A stretch of DNA of 39,760 bases. It comes from Xanthobacteraceae bacterium (GTDB taxonomy: Bacteria; Pseudomonadota; Alphaproteobacteria; Rhizobiales; Xanthobacteraceae). The DNA is taken from contig JAIESI010000015.1 of assembly GCA_019746135.1 (NCBI GenBank), forward strand, positions 1-39,760, written 5' to 3'. This document shows, piece after piece, positions 7,974-18,369 of this stretch (the first letter of the stretch is position 1; every line of letters starts with the position of its first letter). A program made the translations under genes and the position numbers. The notes under the pieces are model-generated. The model had not been told where the DNA came from. It did not search any database and saw only the letters and a program-made list of their open reading frames with translations.

Positions 7974-8233
7974 CAGGCCGCTGGGCGCCGCAAGGCCTTC
8001 TCGGCTTTGCGCGGGCCGCGCAACAGCTTTGAAGGACCGTGTGGAGCGTTCCTGGGCATCGGCGCGGGCGAGCCGCTGCCTTTCTCTGCTAGCCGATGGG
8101 ATGGAGGGGCGCAAACGCAAATGCACTCCGGAAAAGGTGCCGCCGGAGGGTGCCCTGCCTGCTGGACCGGTTTTTTGCTTGCCATGCCCCACGGCGATGC
8201 CATCAAATGACGTTGGCGTGAACGGGAGCTGGC

Positions 8234-9637
8234 ATGAACTCGCTTTCGAACATCGACAATCAAAGCCTGCGCGGGTTTCTGCAGATGGTCGAAACCGACT
8301 ATCCCGAGGAGCTGCTGCGTGTCCGCAACGCGGTCGACCTCAAGTTCGAGTCCACGGCGATGCTGTTCGAGCTCGACAAGGCCGGGCGCAGCCCGGTCGT
8401 GCTGTTCGAGAACATCAAAGGCCACACCATGCCGGTGCTCACCAACGCGGCCGGCAACCGTAAGCTTCTCGCGGCGTGTCTTGGCGTCAAGCCCGCGGAG
8501 CTGCCGACGGCGTTTCGCGAACGCTGCCAGAAGTACATCCCTTGCGAGGTGGTCGACAACGCAGCCTGGGACGAGGTGGTCATCGAGGGCGATGCCATCG
8601 ATCTCACCAAGCTGCCGGTTCCGCTGCAGTTCACCGTCGACGCAGCACCGTACATCACTGCCGGCCAGCTCAGCGCGCGCGATCCGGTCACCGGCGTCGA
8701 CACCACGGGCTTTCACCGGCTGATGTTGAAGGACAAGAACCGGCTCGGCGTGTCGCTGCATTCGCGCCGGCGCATGTACGAGTTTCACCGCCGTGCCGAA
8801 GAGAAGGGCCAGAACCTGCCGGTGGCAATCACGCTCGGCGTGCATCCGCTGCACTACATGGGCTCGATGGTCTATGCCTATCCGCAGAATGTGCGGAAGT
8901 TCGAGATCATCGGCGGCCTGTTCGGCGAGCCCTATCGGCTGGCGCGCTGCGGCGTCGCCGACCTCGAGGTGCCGGCGGCGGCCGAAATCATCATCGAAGG
9001 CGAAATCCTTGCGGGCGTCCACGAGCCGGAAGGGCCGTTCGGCGAGTTCACCGGCTATGCGTCCTATCGCAGCACGCAGAATGTGTTCGTCGCCAAGCGC
9101 ATCCGCATGCGCCGCGACGCGATCTATCACAGCGTCGTCTCGGGCATGTCGCAGGATCATATCCTGGTGTCGTGCATCACTCGCGAGGGCGAGATTCTCA
9201 ACGCGCTGCGCCGCAACCTGCCGAACGTCCGCGCCGTGCACGTGCCGCACACCACCTGCGGCGCCTTCATGGCGATCGTCTCGATGAAGAAGATCGCCGA
9301 GGGCGAGCCGCAGATGGCGATGATGGCGACCTTCGGCACCGAACTCTACACGAAGTACGTCATCGTCGTCGACGACGACGTCGACATCTACGACATGAAC
9401 GACGTGATGTGGGCGGTCGCGACGCGGGTGCGCGCCGAGAAGGACGTGATCATGGTGCCGGGCTCCAAGAGCGCCATTCTCGACCCCACCTCCGATCCGC
9501 AGACCTTCACCGTCACCAAGATGGGCATCGACGCCACCAAGCCCGCCGGCAAGGACTTCGCCGAACGGCTGGTGATTTCCGAGGAGCGGCGGGCGCACGC
9601 CCGCTCGCTCCTGGAGAGCGCCGGCGTCAAGCTCTGA
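8234..9637 (+). CDS. UbiD-family prenylated-FMN (de)carboxylase
   Basis: A 467-residue protein of normal UbiD length. Signatures are the N-terminal LRGFLQMVE, GRSPVVLFENIKGH, the central LGVHPLHYMGSM, and the catalytic acid region EGPFGEFTGY, which supplies the two conserved Glu. FGTELYTKYVIVVDDDVDIYD is the typical C-terminal domain strand. UbiD enzymes use prFMN made by UbiX to decarboxylate or carboxylate aromatic, heteroaromatic or alpha,beta-unsaturated acids. No ubiX is in the window, so the cofactor must come from elsewhere. GGGAG precedes the ATG. It is the only plus-strand gene between two catabolic blocks and has its own leader. Ubiquinone biosynthesis is less likely given this context. 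Confidence 0.94.
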   Translation: MNSLSNIDNQSLRGFLQMVETDYPEELLRVRNAVDLKFESTAMLFELDKAGRSPVVLFENIKGHTMPVLTNAAGNRKLLAACLGVKPAELPTAFRERCQKYIPCEVVDNAAWDEVVIEGDAIDLTKLPVPLQFTVDAAPYITAGQLSARDPVTGVDTTGFHRLMLKDKNRLGVSLHSRRRMYEFHRRAEEKGQNLPVAITLGVHPLHYMGSMVYAYPQNVRKFEIIGGLFGEPYRLARCGVADLEVPAAAEIIIEGEILAGVHEPEGPFGEFTGYASYRSTQNVFVAKRIRMRRDAIYHSVVSGMSQDHILVSCITREGEILNALRRNLPNVRAVHVPHTTCGAFMAIVSMKKIAEGEPQMAMMATFGTELYTKYVIVVDDDVDIYDMNDVMWAVATRVRAEKDVIMVPGSKSAILDPTSDPQTFTVTKMGIDATKPAGKDFAERLVISEERRAHARSLLESAGVKL

Positions 9638-9653
9638 TCGCGGCATCGGTGGT

Positions 9654-9860
9654 GCCATCCCTCCCCGCGAGGGGAGGGTGGCCGCGAAGCGGCCGGGTGG
9701 GGAGAACTCACTGCGAACACGTCGGCGCGTTCAACAAGGAATTCTCGTACCACGCACGATCTTGCGTGTGGCACCTTCTCCCCGCCACCGCGCCATAGCG
9801 CGTCGAAGACGCGCGTGAACGCGCTGGTCGCGCGGACCCTCCCCCCGCGGGAGGGATGAC
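9654..9860. repeat. About 207-bp MITE-like intergenic element with inverted ends
   Basis: The ends are near-perfect inverted copies of each other (CATCCCTCCC...GGGAGGGT). Each end itself folds: CCCTCCCC-gcga-GGGGAGGG at 9659-9678, and CCCTCCC/GGGAGGG at 9837-9855. Inside are further hairpins, such as GGCCGC-gaa-GCGGCC at 9680-9694. No coding capacity is seen. It fills the gap between the convergent UbiD and Bug-receptor genes, so it may also act as a bidirectional transcription block. Confidence 0.75.
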
Positions 9861-9893
9861 ACCGCCCGGATCGCTGCAGCTTCAGTTCAAAGC

Positions 9894-10880
9894 TCAGTTC
9901 TTCGTCTCTTTCTTCTTTTCCTTCTCCAGGATTTCCGCAACCACCGGCTTCCACTGCGCCATTTCCTGATCGATCTGCGCGCGAAACTGCGCCGGCGTGT
10001 TCTTCACCGTGCTGCCGCCGGCCTTGCGCATCGCCTCCTTGACCTCCGGATCGTCCGCCATCTTGATCAGCGCTTCGGAGAGCTTGCTGATGATCGGCTC
10101 CGGCGTTTTCGGCGGCGCGATGATGCCGTTCCAGGTTTCGACCAGGAAGCCCGGAACGACCGTCTCGTGGATCGACGGGATGTTCGGGAAGTAGGGGCTC
10201 CGCTCCTTCGAGGTGACGGCAAGGCCGCGCACGGTGCCTGCCTCGATCTGCGGCAGTGCATCGGTCATGTTGGCAAACGAGAGATCGACCTCGCCGGCCA
10301 CCAGCGCCGCGGTCGCGGGGGCGCCGCCGCGGAACGGGACGTGCACCATGTGCGTTCCGGTGCGCACCTCGAACAGCTCGACGGCGTAGTGCGTCAGGCC
10401 GCCGGCGCCGGCCGAGCCATAGTTGAGCTTGCCGGGATTGGCCTTGGCGTGGGCGACGAGCTCGGCCATCGAATTCACCGGCAGCGATTTCTTGACGATC
10501 ACCGCCTGCACGATGGTGCTGATGATTCCGACCGGCGCGAGATCCTTGGCCGGGTCGTAGCTGACCTTTTGCGCGAACGGCGCGACCGAGATCGCGCCGA
10601 CGCTGCAGACGCAGAATGTGTATCCGTCGGGCGCGGCGTTCACCACCGCCTGCGTCCCGACGATGCCGCCGGCGCCCGGCCGGTTCTCGACGACGACGGT
10701 CTTGCCCAGCGCCTTCTCGAGATAACGGGCCGTGAGCCGGCCGGTGAGATCGGTGTAGCCGCCGGCGGCATAGGGCACCACCAGGGTGATCGGACGGTCG
10801 GGCCAACTGCCCTGTGCGTTCAACGTGTTGGGTATCGCCGCGAGGCCCAGCGCCAGCAGCATTCGCCCCCAGAAGTTCAT
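9894..10880 (-). CDS. Bug/TctC-family tripartite tricarboxylate transporter receptor
   Basis: A 328-residue periplasmic binding protein with a signal peptide (MNFWGRMLLALGLAAIPNTLNAQG). Family motifs are WPDRPITLVVPYAAGGYTDLTGR, VVENRPGAGGIVGTQAV, LNYGSAGAGGLTHYAVELF, VHVPFRGGAPATAALVAGEVDL and PYFPNIPSIHE. ATG 10880 has GGAGG close upstream. Bug proteins bind carboxylates for TctAB permeases, but many are orphans; no tctA or tctB is present here, so it must use a distant permease or act as a sensor. It is the last gene of the molybdenum-hydroxylase block, 192 bp after the amidohydrolase. Its C-terminus is a lysine-rich tail (EKEKKKETKN). Confidence 0.93.
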   Translation of the reverse strand: MNFWGRMLLALGLAAIPNTLNAQGSWPDRPITLVVPYAAGGYTDLTGRLTARYLEKALGKTVVVENRPGAGGIVGTQAVVNAAPDGYTFCVCSVGAISVAPFAQKVSYDPAKDLAPVGIISTIVQAVIVKKSLPVNSMAELVAHAKANPGKLNYGSAGAGGLTHYAVELFEVRTGTHMVHVPFRGGAPATAALVAGEVDLSFANMTDALPQIEAGTVRGLAVTSKERSPYFPNIPSIHETVVPGFLVETWNGIIAPPKTPEPIISKLSEALIKMADDPEVKEAMRKAGGSTVKNTPAQFRAQIDQEMAQWKPVVAEILEKEKKKETKN

Positions 10881-11072
10881 CGCATCCTCCATCCGTCTCC
10901 GAAGCCGCCCACCAGGGCCTGCCAAGCAAATTGTTTGTCGCAGTTCTCAGCGCGTCCAGTCATGGAAGGGCGAGCCATCGCGGCATTTGGTCCCGTCGAT
11001 CTCGGACTGGCCGGGCCAACGCAACGGGCGCGCGGCGGCCCCACGTCCGTCTGCGATCGGCGAGGACTGGTC

Positions 11073-12350
11073 TCAGGCCGCGACCGCCTCCGGCAGGATC
11101 GACGCGTTGGCCTCGTAACGTTTGCCTTCGCGCAGGCAGAACAGCGGCTGCAGCAGCCGCTCGGCGACCACCTGGTTCTTCTCGTTGTCGCGCAGCAGGA
11201 ACTTGCCGCGCTGGTCGGCCAGCACCGACACGTCGGCTGTGACGCCGGGCTTGAGCGTTCCGATCTCGTCCTCCTTGCCGATCATCTTGGCGGCATTGGT
11301 CGTCACCATCGGCACGACCTGCTCCAGGGGCAGGCCGAGCGCCAGCATCGAGCTCATCGCCTGGGTCAGGCTGAACTTCGCCTGGCCGAAGAACGGATTC
11401 GCCTCGTCGTCGGCGTGCTCGGCGGGCGTGCCGGGCGGCGGGGGAACATGGGTGTTGTAGCCGTGCATGTCGGCGCCGAGCGTGTCGGGGACAATGCCGG
11501 CGGCGAGCGCGATCTTGGCGAGGCGATAGGAGAAATGGCTGCCGTGGCCCACGTCCACCTTCAGGCCGCGGTCGAGCGCCGCCTTGATCACCTCGTGCAC
11601 CTGGCCCTCGCGGTTGACGAAGCCGCCGGGGTGGCGCGTGAACGGATGGGCGAGAATATCGCCGGGCCGCAGCTCTGGGATGACTCGTTCGATGATGGTG
11701 TCGGCGTCCTCGCCGTTCGCGCCGCTCTTCGGCAGGCCCCAGAGCTGACCGAAGTGGACGTAGACCGGCAGGTTGGTCTTGCGGCCGATCTCCGCCGACA
11801 GCTGCAGCACCTTGATGCCCCAGCGCGCGAACCCGCCGATCTCGGCATGGCCCTTGATGCCGCGCACGAGGTCGCTGTTGGCCTTGGCGGCATCGACCGT
11901 CGCCTGCACGTTGATGCAGTCGGGGCTGTAGAGGTTCGGGTAGAGGTGGCCTTCGAGGCCGCCGACCAGATACGACGACAGGAACGCATAGACGCGCGAC
12001 TTCGCCGTGTCGGCGACGAAATGCCGGAAGCCCGGCAGCGTCATGCAGGACGGTCCGCCCTGATCGATCAGCGTGGTGACGCCGGAATGCACGCCGACCA
12101 GGTCGGCATCGAGCCCGAAGCGGCCGCTGACGTAGCGATACACGTGCGCGTGGGTGTCGATCATGCCGGGAAGCACGATGCGGCCGCGCAGATCGATCGT
12201 CTCCTTGGCGCTCGTCGGCAGAATGTCCTTCTGCACGGCGGCGATCTTGCCGTCGCGCACCGCGACATCGATCACGCCGTTCACGCCCGAGGCGGGGCAG
12301 ATCACGTGGCCGCCGCGCAGCAACAGGTCATAGGGCTTGTGGTCGGACAT
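11073..12350 (-). CDS. Amidohydrolase / deacetylase-family metallohydrolase
   Basis: A 425-residue TIM-barrel metallohydrolase. Candidate metal ligands are H67 and H69 (IDTHAHV), a Lys in VRGIKGHAEIGG that could be carboxylated, His in ILAHPFTRHPG and DVGHGSHFSYR, and Asp/His in LGADMHGYN. The flanking beta-sandwich closes with GTLKPGVTADVSVL. This family cleaves cyclic or linear amides (dihydroorotase-, hydantoinase- or N-acyl-deacetylase-like). It lies 107 bp after the CoxS/G-like fusion gene, on the same strand. Together with the molybdenum hydroxylase it suggests attack on an N-heterocycle: hydroxylation next to ring nitrogen, then amide opening. That pathway is inference. Confidence 0.9.
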   Translation of the reverse strand: MSDHKPYDLLLRGGHVICPASGVNGVIDVAVRDGKIAAVQKDILPTSAKETIDLRGRIVLPGMIDTHAHVYRYVSGRFGLDADLVGVHSGVTTLIDQGGPSCMTLPGFRHFVADTAKSRVYAFLSSYLVGGLEGHLYPNLYSPDCINVQATVDAAKANSDLVRGIKGHAEIGGFARWGIKVLQLSAEIGRKTNLPVYVHFGQLWGLPKSGANGEDADTIIERVIPELRPGDILAHPFTRHPGGFVNREGQVHEVIKAALDRGLKVDVGHGSHFSYRLAKIALAAGIVPDTLGADMHGYNTHVPPPPGTPAEHADDEANPFFGQAKFSLTQAMSSMLALGLPLEQVVPMVTTNAAKMIGKEDEIGTLKPGVTADVSVLADQRGKFLLRDNEKNQVVAERLLQPLFCLREGKRYEANASILPEAVAA

Positions 12351-12457
12351 CGGAGCTCTCCGTCGTCAGCCTCGCGGATGGGTCGAGTATATTGAATTTT
12401 GCAGCACGGGACATTGTCCGATTGCCTCAACCCTGGGCATTGGATCGTGCATGCCGG

Positions 12458-13656
<1,199 letters not shown>

Positions 13657-13660
<4 letters not shown>

Positions 13661-14496
13661 GGCGCGGCCGCCTGCTTTGCCGCGCGCTTCAATGCGACCA
13701 GCGCGAGGTGCCGGATGTAGTCGTCCCTGACGTTTTTCCCGTCGAGGAGTTTCAGCACGGCCGGCTCGTCGAGGCCCTCCGCCATATCGGGGGCGAACCT
13801 GCCGCCGAACAGCGCGCTGGCATCGGCGACGACGATGGGGGCCGTCTCGATCGCGCCGATCACGGCGCGGAACCTGCCGCGGGCCGGATCGTGCAGCACG
13901 CCGCCGATCGCGTGGGCGAATTCGCCGGCCTTCTGGCTGAACTTGTAGAAGCCCCAGCGTGCCCCGGCCGAAAGCTTCGGGATGCGCACCGAGCGGATGA
14001 TCTCGTCGGGCCTGATCACCGTGGTGAACGACGACAGTGCGAGGTCGGCCACCGCCACCGCGCGGTTCCCCCGCGGCGTGGCGAGGACCGCATCCGCGCC
14101 CATCAGCGAAAGCGCGGAGAGCCAGTCGGCCGCGGGATCGGCATGGGCGAGGCTGCCGCCGACCGTGCCGCGGTTTCGCACCGCGCGATAGGCGATGCGG
14201 CCGGCGACGCGTTGCAGCAGCCCGCCGAAATGATCGGGAATGCGCCCGTCCTCGATATTCGCATGCGTGAGGCAGGCGCCGACCTCCAGATGGTCGGAGC
14301 TGTCGTGGACTGCGGTCAGCTCGGCGATCGACGTGATGTCGATCAGCAGGTCGGGCTGCGCGAGCCGCAGGTTCAGCATCGGTCCGAGCGACTGCCCGCC
14401 GGCCAGCACCTTGGAAAGGCCGTTCGACTGGCCGAGCAGCATCGCCGCATCGGCAAGCGTGGTCGGCCTCTCATAATCGAACGCGACGGGCTTCAT
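13657..14496 (-). CDS. FAD-binding medium subunit of molybdenum hydroxylase (CoxM-like)
   Basis: A 279-residue subunit that passes electrons from the iron-sulfur clusters to an acceptor through FAD. The FAD pyrophosphate motif VLAGGQSLGPMLNLRLAQP is at about residues 30-48 and the second motif RNRGTVGGSLAHADPAADW near 107-125. The C-terminal domain has FYKFSQKAGEFAHAIGGV. It overlaps both neighbours by 4 bp, so L, M and S/G subunits are translated as a coupled set. Size and motifs are normal. Confidence 0.95.
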
Positions 14497-16829
14497 GACC
14501 GTTGCCCCGCCGTGCGCTTGGCCTGGGCGATCGCTTCCAGGATGCGCCGCGGCGTGATCGGGATTTCGCAGATTTCGACGCCGAGCTTGGCGAGGGCGTC
14601 ATTGACGGCGTTGGCGACCGCGGCGGCCGGCCCGATCGCCCCGCCTTCGCCGACGCCCTTCTGGCCGAACTCGGTGTAGGGCGATGGCGTCTCCATGTGC
14701 AGCACGCGCACGTCGGGCACCTCGGTGCTGCCGGGTAGGAGGTAGTCGGCCAGCGTCGAGGCGAGCGGCTGGCCCTGCGCGTCGAACGGCATCTCCTCGA
14801 ACAGCGCCGCGCCGATGCCCTGCGCCGTGCCGCCGTGAATCTGGCCGTCGACGATCATCGGGTTGATCAGCACGCCGGCGTCTTCGACCACGACATAGTC
14901 GAGGATTTCCACGCCGCCGGTCTCCGGGTCGACCGCGACCACCGTGGCGTGGGCCGAGCCGGTGTGCACGCCGGTCAGCCGGCCCGGCGCATAGCCGCCG
15001 GTGACTTCGAGGCCGTGCGCGTCGATGTCGCCGGGGAGATCGGCCGGTGCGAGATAGTAGGCCCGCGCGATGTCGCTCAGCGAGACGTTGCCGTGCGGCC
15101 CGAACACGCCGCCGTCGCGCACCTGGACCGAGTTCACGTCGGTCTGCAGCATCGCAGCGCCTATGGCCGCGACGCGCCTTGCCAGCTCCTTGCAGGCGCG
15201 CGCCGTCGCGCCGCCGGCCCAGACGATGCCGCGCGAGCCCCACGCGCCGCTCGAATAGGGCGAGTTCTCGGTGTCGCCGAGCTTGACGATGATGTTGGCC
15301 TGATCGACGCCGAGGCATTCGTTGGCGATCTGCGCCAGCGTGGTTTCAAGCCCCTGGCCGATGCTCTGGATGCCGACCCGCACCTCGAGCCGTCCGTCGG
15401 GCGTCAGCCGCGCGAACGCCTGCTCGTAGAACACGCGGCGCTTGCCGTCGGCGGTGGTGCCGTGTGCGGTCTGCTCGGAGAAGATGGAAATGCCGAGCCC
15501 GATCAGGCGGCCGTCCGGCTCGCCGCGCTTCTGCCGCGCCCGCACCGCCGGAAGATCGATCGCCGCGACCGCGCGCCTCAAGATTTCCGGATAGTCGCCG
15601 CTGTCGAAGTGCTTGTCGGTGACGTTGTCGAACGGCATCTGGTCGGCGCGGGGCAGGTTCGCGAGCCGAACTTCGTAGGGCTCCCGGCCGATCTTGCGCG
15701 CGATGGCGTCGACCATCAGCTCCATCGCGTAGCACACGTTCGGGCGGGCGACGCCGCGATAGGGCAGTTGCGGGCACTTGTTGGTGACGACGCCCGCGGA
15801 TTTGCAGCGGTAGACCGGAATGTCGTAGGGGCCGGGCAGGATCGCTGCGACCTGCGACGGCTCGATCGCCGCCGTGAACGGATAGGCCGAGTAGGCCCCG
15901 GAATCGACCGCGGCCTTGGCGTCGAAGGCGATGAACTTGCCCTGCTCGTCGGTGTAGGCGGAGATCGCGTAATGGTGCTCGCGGCAGTTCGCGTTCGCCG
16001 TGAGCTGCTCGCGCCGGTCCTCGAGCCAGCGCACCGGATGGCCGCAATGCATGGCGAGCCAGCACAGGCAGATCTCTTCGGCGGCAAGGATCGCCTTGTA
16101 GCCGAAGCCGCCGCCCACGTCGGACGAGACCACGCGGATCTGGATCTCGGGAATCCCCAGGACCTGCGCGAGGCCGGTGCGCACGACATGCGGGAACTGG
16201 GTCGCGCCATGCAGCGTCAACTGGCGCTGGCCCGCCTCCCACACCGCGACGAAACCGCGGCATTCGATCGGCGACATCACGTGGCGCGCGGTGCGGAACT
16301 CGCGCGTGACCTTGACCGGCGCGGTCCTGGCCGCGGCCTCGACCGGGCCGTCGAAGCCGACCTCGAGGAAGATGTTTCGCTTGATCGTGTCGTGGACCTG
16401 GATGCTGCCCGGCTCCTGCGCCTTGAGCATGTCGACCACGGCCGGCAGCTCGTCGTATTCGACGGCGACCTGGGCCGCGATGTCCTCGGCCTCGGCCCGT
16501 GTGTCGGCCACGCACATCGCGATCAGCTCGCCGACATGCCTGATCTTGTCGGTGACGAGAGGCGGCTGCTCGGAGGCCTGAAAGCCCGGCAGCGGCGACA
16601 CCGCACGGATGTTGCTGACGTCCTTCAAGTCCTTGGCGATAAAAACAGAATCCCGCAGATGGTCGGGGATGCGGATACCGGTGAGCCTGGCATGCGCGAC
16701 CGGGCTCCGGACGAATGAGACCTCGCGCATCCTGGCAAAGCGCAGGTCGCCGATGTATTGGCCGCGCCCGTGCAGGAAGCGTTCGTCTTCCTTGCGGCGC
16801 AGTCTCGCCCCGACGCCGGACTTGCTCAA
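14493..16829 (-). CDS. Molybdopterin-binding large subunit of xanthine dehydrogenase / CO dehydrogenase family (CoxL-like)
   Basis: A 778-residue catalytic subunit. It begins GVGARLRRKEDERFLHGRGQYIGDL and carries GGGFGYKA (cofactor contact), PYRGVARPNVCYAMELMVD, QSIGQGLETTLAQIA, GSRGIVWAGGA and the GVGEGGAIGP segment with the conserved catalytic Glu. The active-site loop reads YRGVARP and not the AYRCSFR of true form I CO dehydrogenase, so it most likely hydroxylates an organic substrate. Translation starts at TTG 16829, supported by GGAGG eight bases upstream; no ATG fits. It heads the operon L-M-S/G, then amidohydrolase and Bug receptor. Confidence 0.95.
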   Translation of the reverse strand: MSKSGVGARLRRKEDERFLHGRGQYIGDLRFARMREVSFVRSPVAHARLTGIRIPDHLRDSVFIAKDLKDVSNIRAVSPLPGFQASEQPPLVTDKIRHVGELIAMCVADTRAEAEDIAAQVAVEYDELPAVVDMLKAQEPGSIQVHDTIKRNIFLEVGFDGPVEAAARTAPVKVTREFRTARHVMSPIECRGFVAVWEAGQRQLTLHGATQFPHVVRTGLAQVLGIPEIQIRVVSSDVGGGFGYKAILAAEEICLCWLAMHCGHPVRWLEDRREQLTANANCREHHYAISAYTDEQGKFIAFDAKAAVDSGAYSAYPFTAAIEPSQVAAILPGPYDIPVYRCKSAGVVTNKCPQLPYRGVARPNVCYAMELMVDAIARKIGREPYEVRLANLPRADQMPFDNVTDKHFDSGDYPEILRRAVAAIDLPAVRARQKRGEPDGRLIGLGISIFSEQTAHGTTADGKRRVFYEQAFARLTPDGRLEVRVGIQSIGQGLETTLAQIANECLGVDQANIIVKLGDTENSPYSSGAWGSRGIVWAGGATARACKELARRVAAIGAAMLQTDVNSVQVRDGGVFGPHGNVSLSDIARAYYLAPADLPGDIDAHGLEVTGGYAPGRLTGVHTGSAHATVVAVDPETGGVEILDYVVVEDAGVLINPMIVDGQIHGGTAQGIGAALFEEMPFDAQGQPLASTLADYLLPGSTEVPDVRVLHMETPSPYTEFGQKGVGEGGAIGPAAAVANAVNDALAKLGVEICEIPITPRRILEAIAQAKRTAGQRS

Positions 16830-17074
16830 AGTTCAGGCCTCCGCAGCAACTGCTTCAGATGCACCGCACAATGCTACTTTAGCGCCAGCGGTCTTGCGCC
16901 AAATAGAAATCCGCGCGCCAGTTTGCATCAATCATCCTCAGGTTGCCTAGGCGCTTGCACAAATCTTGGTCGGCATGCACCATGGCGGCCGCGGTAGCAT
17001 GATGCGAGCCCTTGCCGGGGGCGCAAGGTTGTTCGTTCTGCTGAGCAATGCCCTCAGCGGCCCTTCGCCGGACT

Positions 17075-17088
17075 TTGAACGCGTTCAA
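17075..17088. promoter_or_regulatory. Perfect 14-bp palindrome TTGAACGCGTTCAA, candidate operator
   Basis: The site is fully symmetric and lies just upstream of the GGAGG (17092-17096) and ATG (17102) of the ABC receptor gene, between the divergent ABC and molybdenum-hydroxylase operons. Placement within the presumed 5' leader suits a repressor. The pattern TTGA-N6-TCAA also fits CRP/FNR-type half-sites. A GCTGAG/CTCAGC stem (17040-17058) lies just before it. The binding factor is unknown. Confidence 0.5.
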
Positions 17089-17101
17089 CCCGGAGGCCAT
17101 C

Positions 17102-18316
17102 ATGAAATCGATCTCGTCCCAATTGTCGGGCGTACTGCTCGTTGCCGCCGGCGTCGTGGCCGGCGCGTTTCCGGTGTCGGATCTTCAAGCGCAAACCAGA
17201 GACATCAAGATCGGGGCGCCGCTCGCTCTGACCGGCCCGCTGGCCGACGAAGCCAAGAAGCAGGACGTCGTCTGGAAGATGTGGCTTGAAAAGGTCAACG
17301 CCGCGGGCGGCATCAATGTCGGCGGCACGAAGTCGAAGGTGCAGCTTGTTCAGTACGACTATCAGTCGGATGGACAGCGCGCGGCGCAGCTCGCCGAAAA
17401 GCTGATCACCGACGACAAAGTCGATTTTCTTCTGTCGCCGTTCGGGTCGGGCCACACCAAGATCGTCGCCACCATCGCGACGCGTTACGAGACCCCGGTC
17501 ATTGCCTGTGCGGCCTCGTCGGAATCGGTGTTCGATCAAAGCTCGAAATTCCTTTACGGCACGCTTTCGCCCAACGTCGGCCTGTTCGGCCCGATGATCA
17601 AACATTTCCGCGAGAAGCTGCCCTCGCTGAAGAGGGTCGCCGTGCTCGGCCGCGATGATGTGTTCCCGAAAGCGACGGCGCAGGGAATTTCCGCGGCAGC
17701 AAAGGCCGCAGGCCTCGACGTCTATTATGACCAGCTCTACGCAGTCGGCACCATGGACCATTCGGCGTCGCTGTCGGCGATCAAGCGCGGCAATCCGGAC
17801 TGGGTTTACGTCACCGGCTACACGCAGGATCTGATCCTGGCGCGCAAGCAGATGCAGGACCTCGGCGTGAAGGCGCCGATCATCACCATGCTCGCGGGTC
17901 CCGCCTACAAGGAATACATCGACGGCCTCGGCAATCTCGCGAACGGCGTCACCAGCTCGAGCTGGTGGCATCAGGCCACGAGCTACAAGGGTGTCGGCGT
18001 CTGGCCGACGACGGAGGCCTTCTACAGCGAGTTCGTTGCCAGGGAGAAAAGCGATCCGGACTATGTCCACGCGTCGTGCGCGGCGGCCACGGTTCTCCTG
18101 CAGGACGCGATTGAGCGGGCGGCGTCCGTCGACAGGAAGAAGGTCAATGAGGCGCTGGCCAAGACCGACATCAGCACCTTCTACGGACCGATCAAGTTCA
18201 GTCCGAACGGCATGAACCAGCCGCGCGATCTGCCGATCATCCAGGTGCAGGACAAGGCGGTGAAGGTGCTGGCCCCGTCCGACATCAAGAACGGCGAGAT
18301 GGCCCTGATCAAGTGA
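17102..18316 (+). CDS. Branched-chain amino acid-type ABC transporter substrate-binding protein
   Basis: A 404-residue periplasmic receptor of the Leu/Ile/Val-binding superfamily (Peripla_BP_6). A signal peptide ends near residue 30 (GAFPVSDLQAQ). Mature motifs are IKIGAPLALTGPLADEAKKQ, VNAAGGINVGG, VQLVQYDYQSDGQRAAQLAEKLI and DFLLSPFGSGHTKIVATIATRYETPVIACAASS. GGAGG at 17092 fixes ATG 17102 over an earlier in-frame ATG at 17048. It heads the five-gene uptake operon. In catabolic regions this family often binds aromatic acids rather than amino acids, so the liv label is structural only. Confidence 0.94.
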   Translation: MKSISSQLSGVLLVAAGVVAGAFPVSDLQAQTRDIKIGAPLALTGPLADEAKKQDVVWKMWLEKVNAAGGINVGGTKSKVQLVQYDYQSDGQRAAQLAEKLITDDKVDFLLSPFGSGHTKIVATIATRYETPVIACAASSESVFDQSSKFLYGTLSPNVGLFGPMIKHFREKLPSLKRVAVLGRDDVFPKATAQGISAAAKAAGLDVYYDQLYAVGTMDHSASLSAIKRGNPDWVYVTGYTQDLILARKQMQDLGVKAPIITMLAGPAYKEYIDGLGNLANGVTSSSWWHQATSYKGVGVWPTTEAFYSEFVAREKSDPDYVHASCAAATVLLQDAIERAASVDRKKVNEALAKTDISTFYGPIKFSPNGMNQPRDLPIIQVQDKAVKVLAPSDIKNGEMALIK

Positions 18317-18369
18317 CGCAAGTGCCCGGTCGCCTGATCGGGAGTTGCGGTTAGGCGACGCGGATTGCG

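Noticed and set aside
7872..8192. Minus-strand open frame of 106 codons
   Set aside because: Its C-terminal part is translated from the palindromic intergenic repeat, a common false gene; it has no ribosome site.
7973..9658. 561-codon minus-strand open frame antisense to the UbiD gene
   Set aside because: Antisense shadow; the plus strand encodes a complete UbiD protein.
10167..12395. 742-codon plus-strand open frame antisense to the Bug receptor and amidohydrolase genes
   Set aside because: Shadow of two well-supported genes in high-GC DNA; Arg/His/Asp-rich low-complexity translation.
14835..16718. 627-codon plus-strand open frame antisense to the molybdopterin subunit
   Set aside because: Antisense shadow of a gene with clear motifs; no domain recognised.
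14493..16829. True form I CO dehydrogenase
   Set aside because: The AYRCSFR active-site loop is absent (YRGVARP instead), so CO oxidation is not supported.
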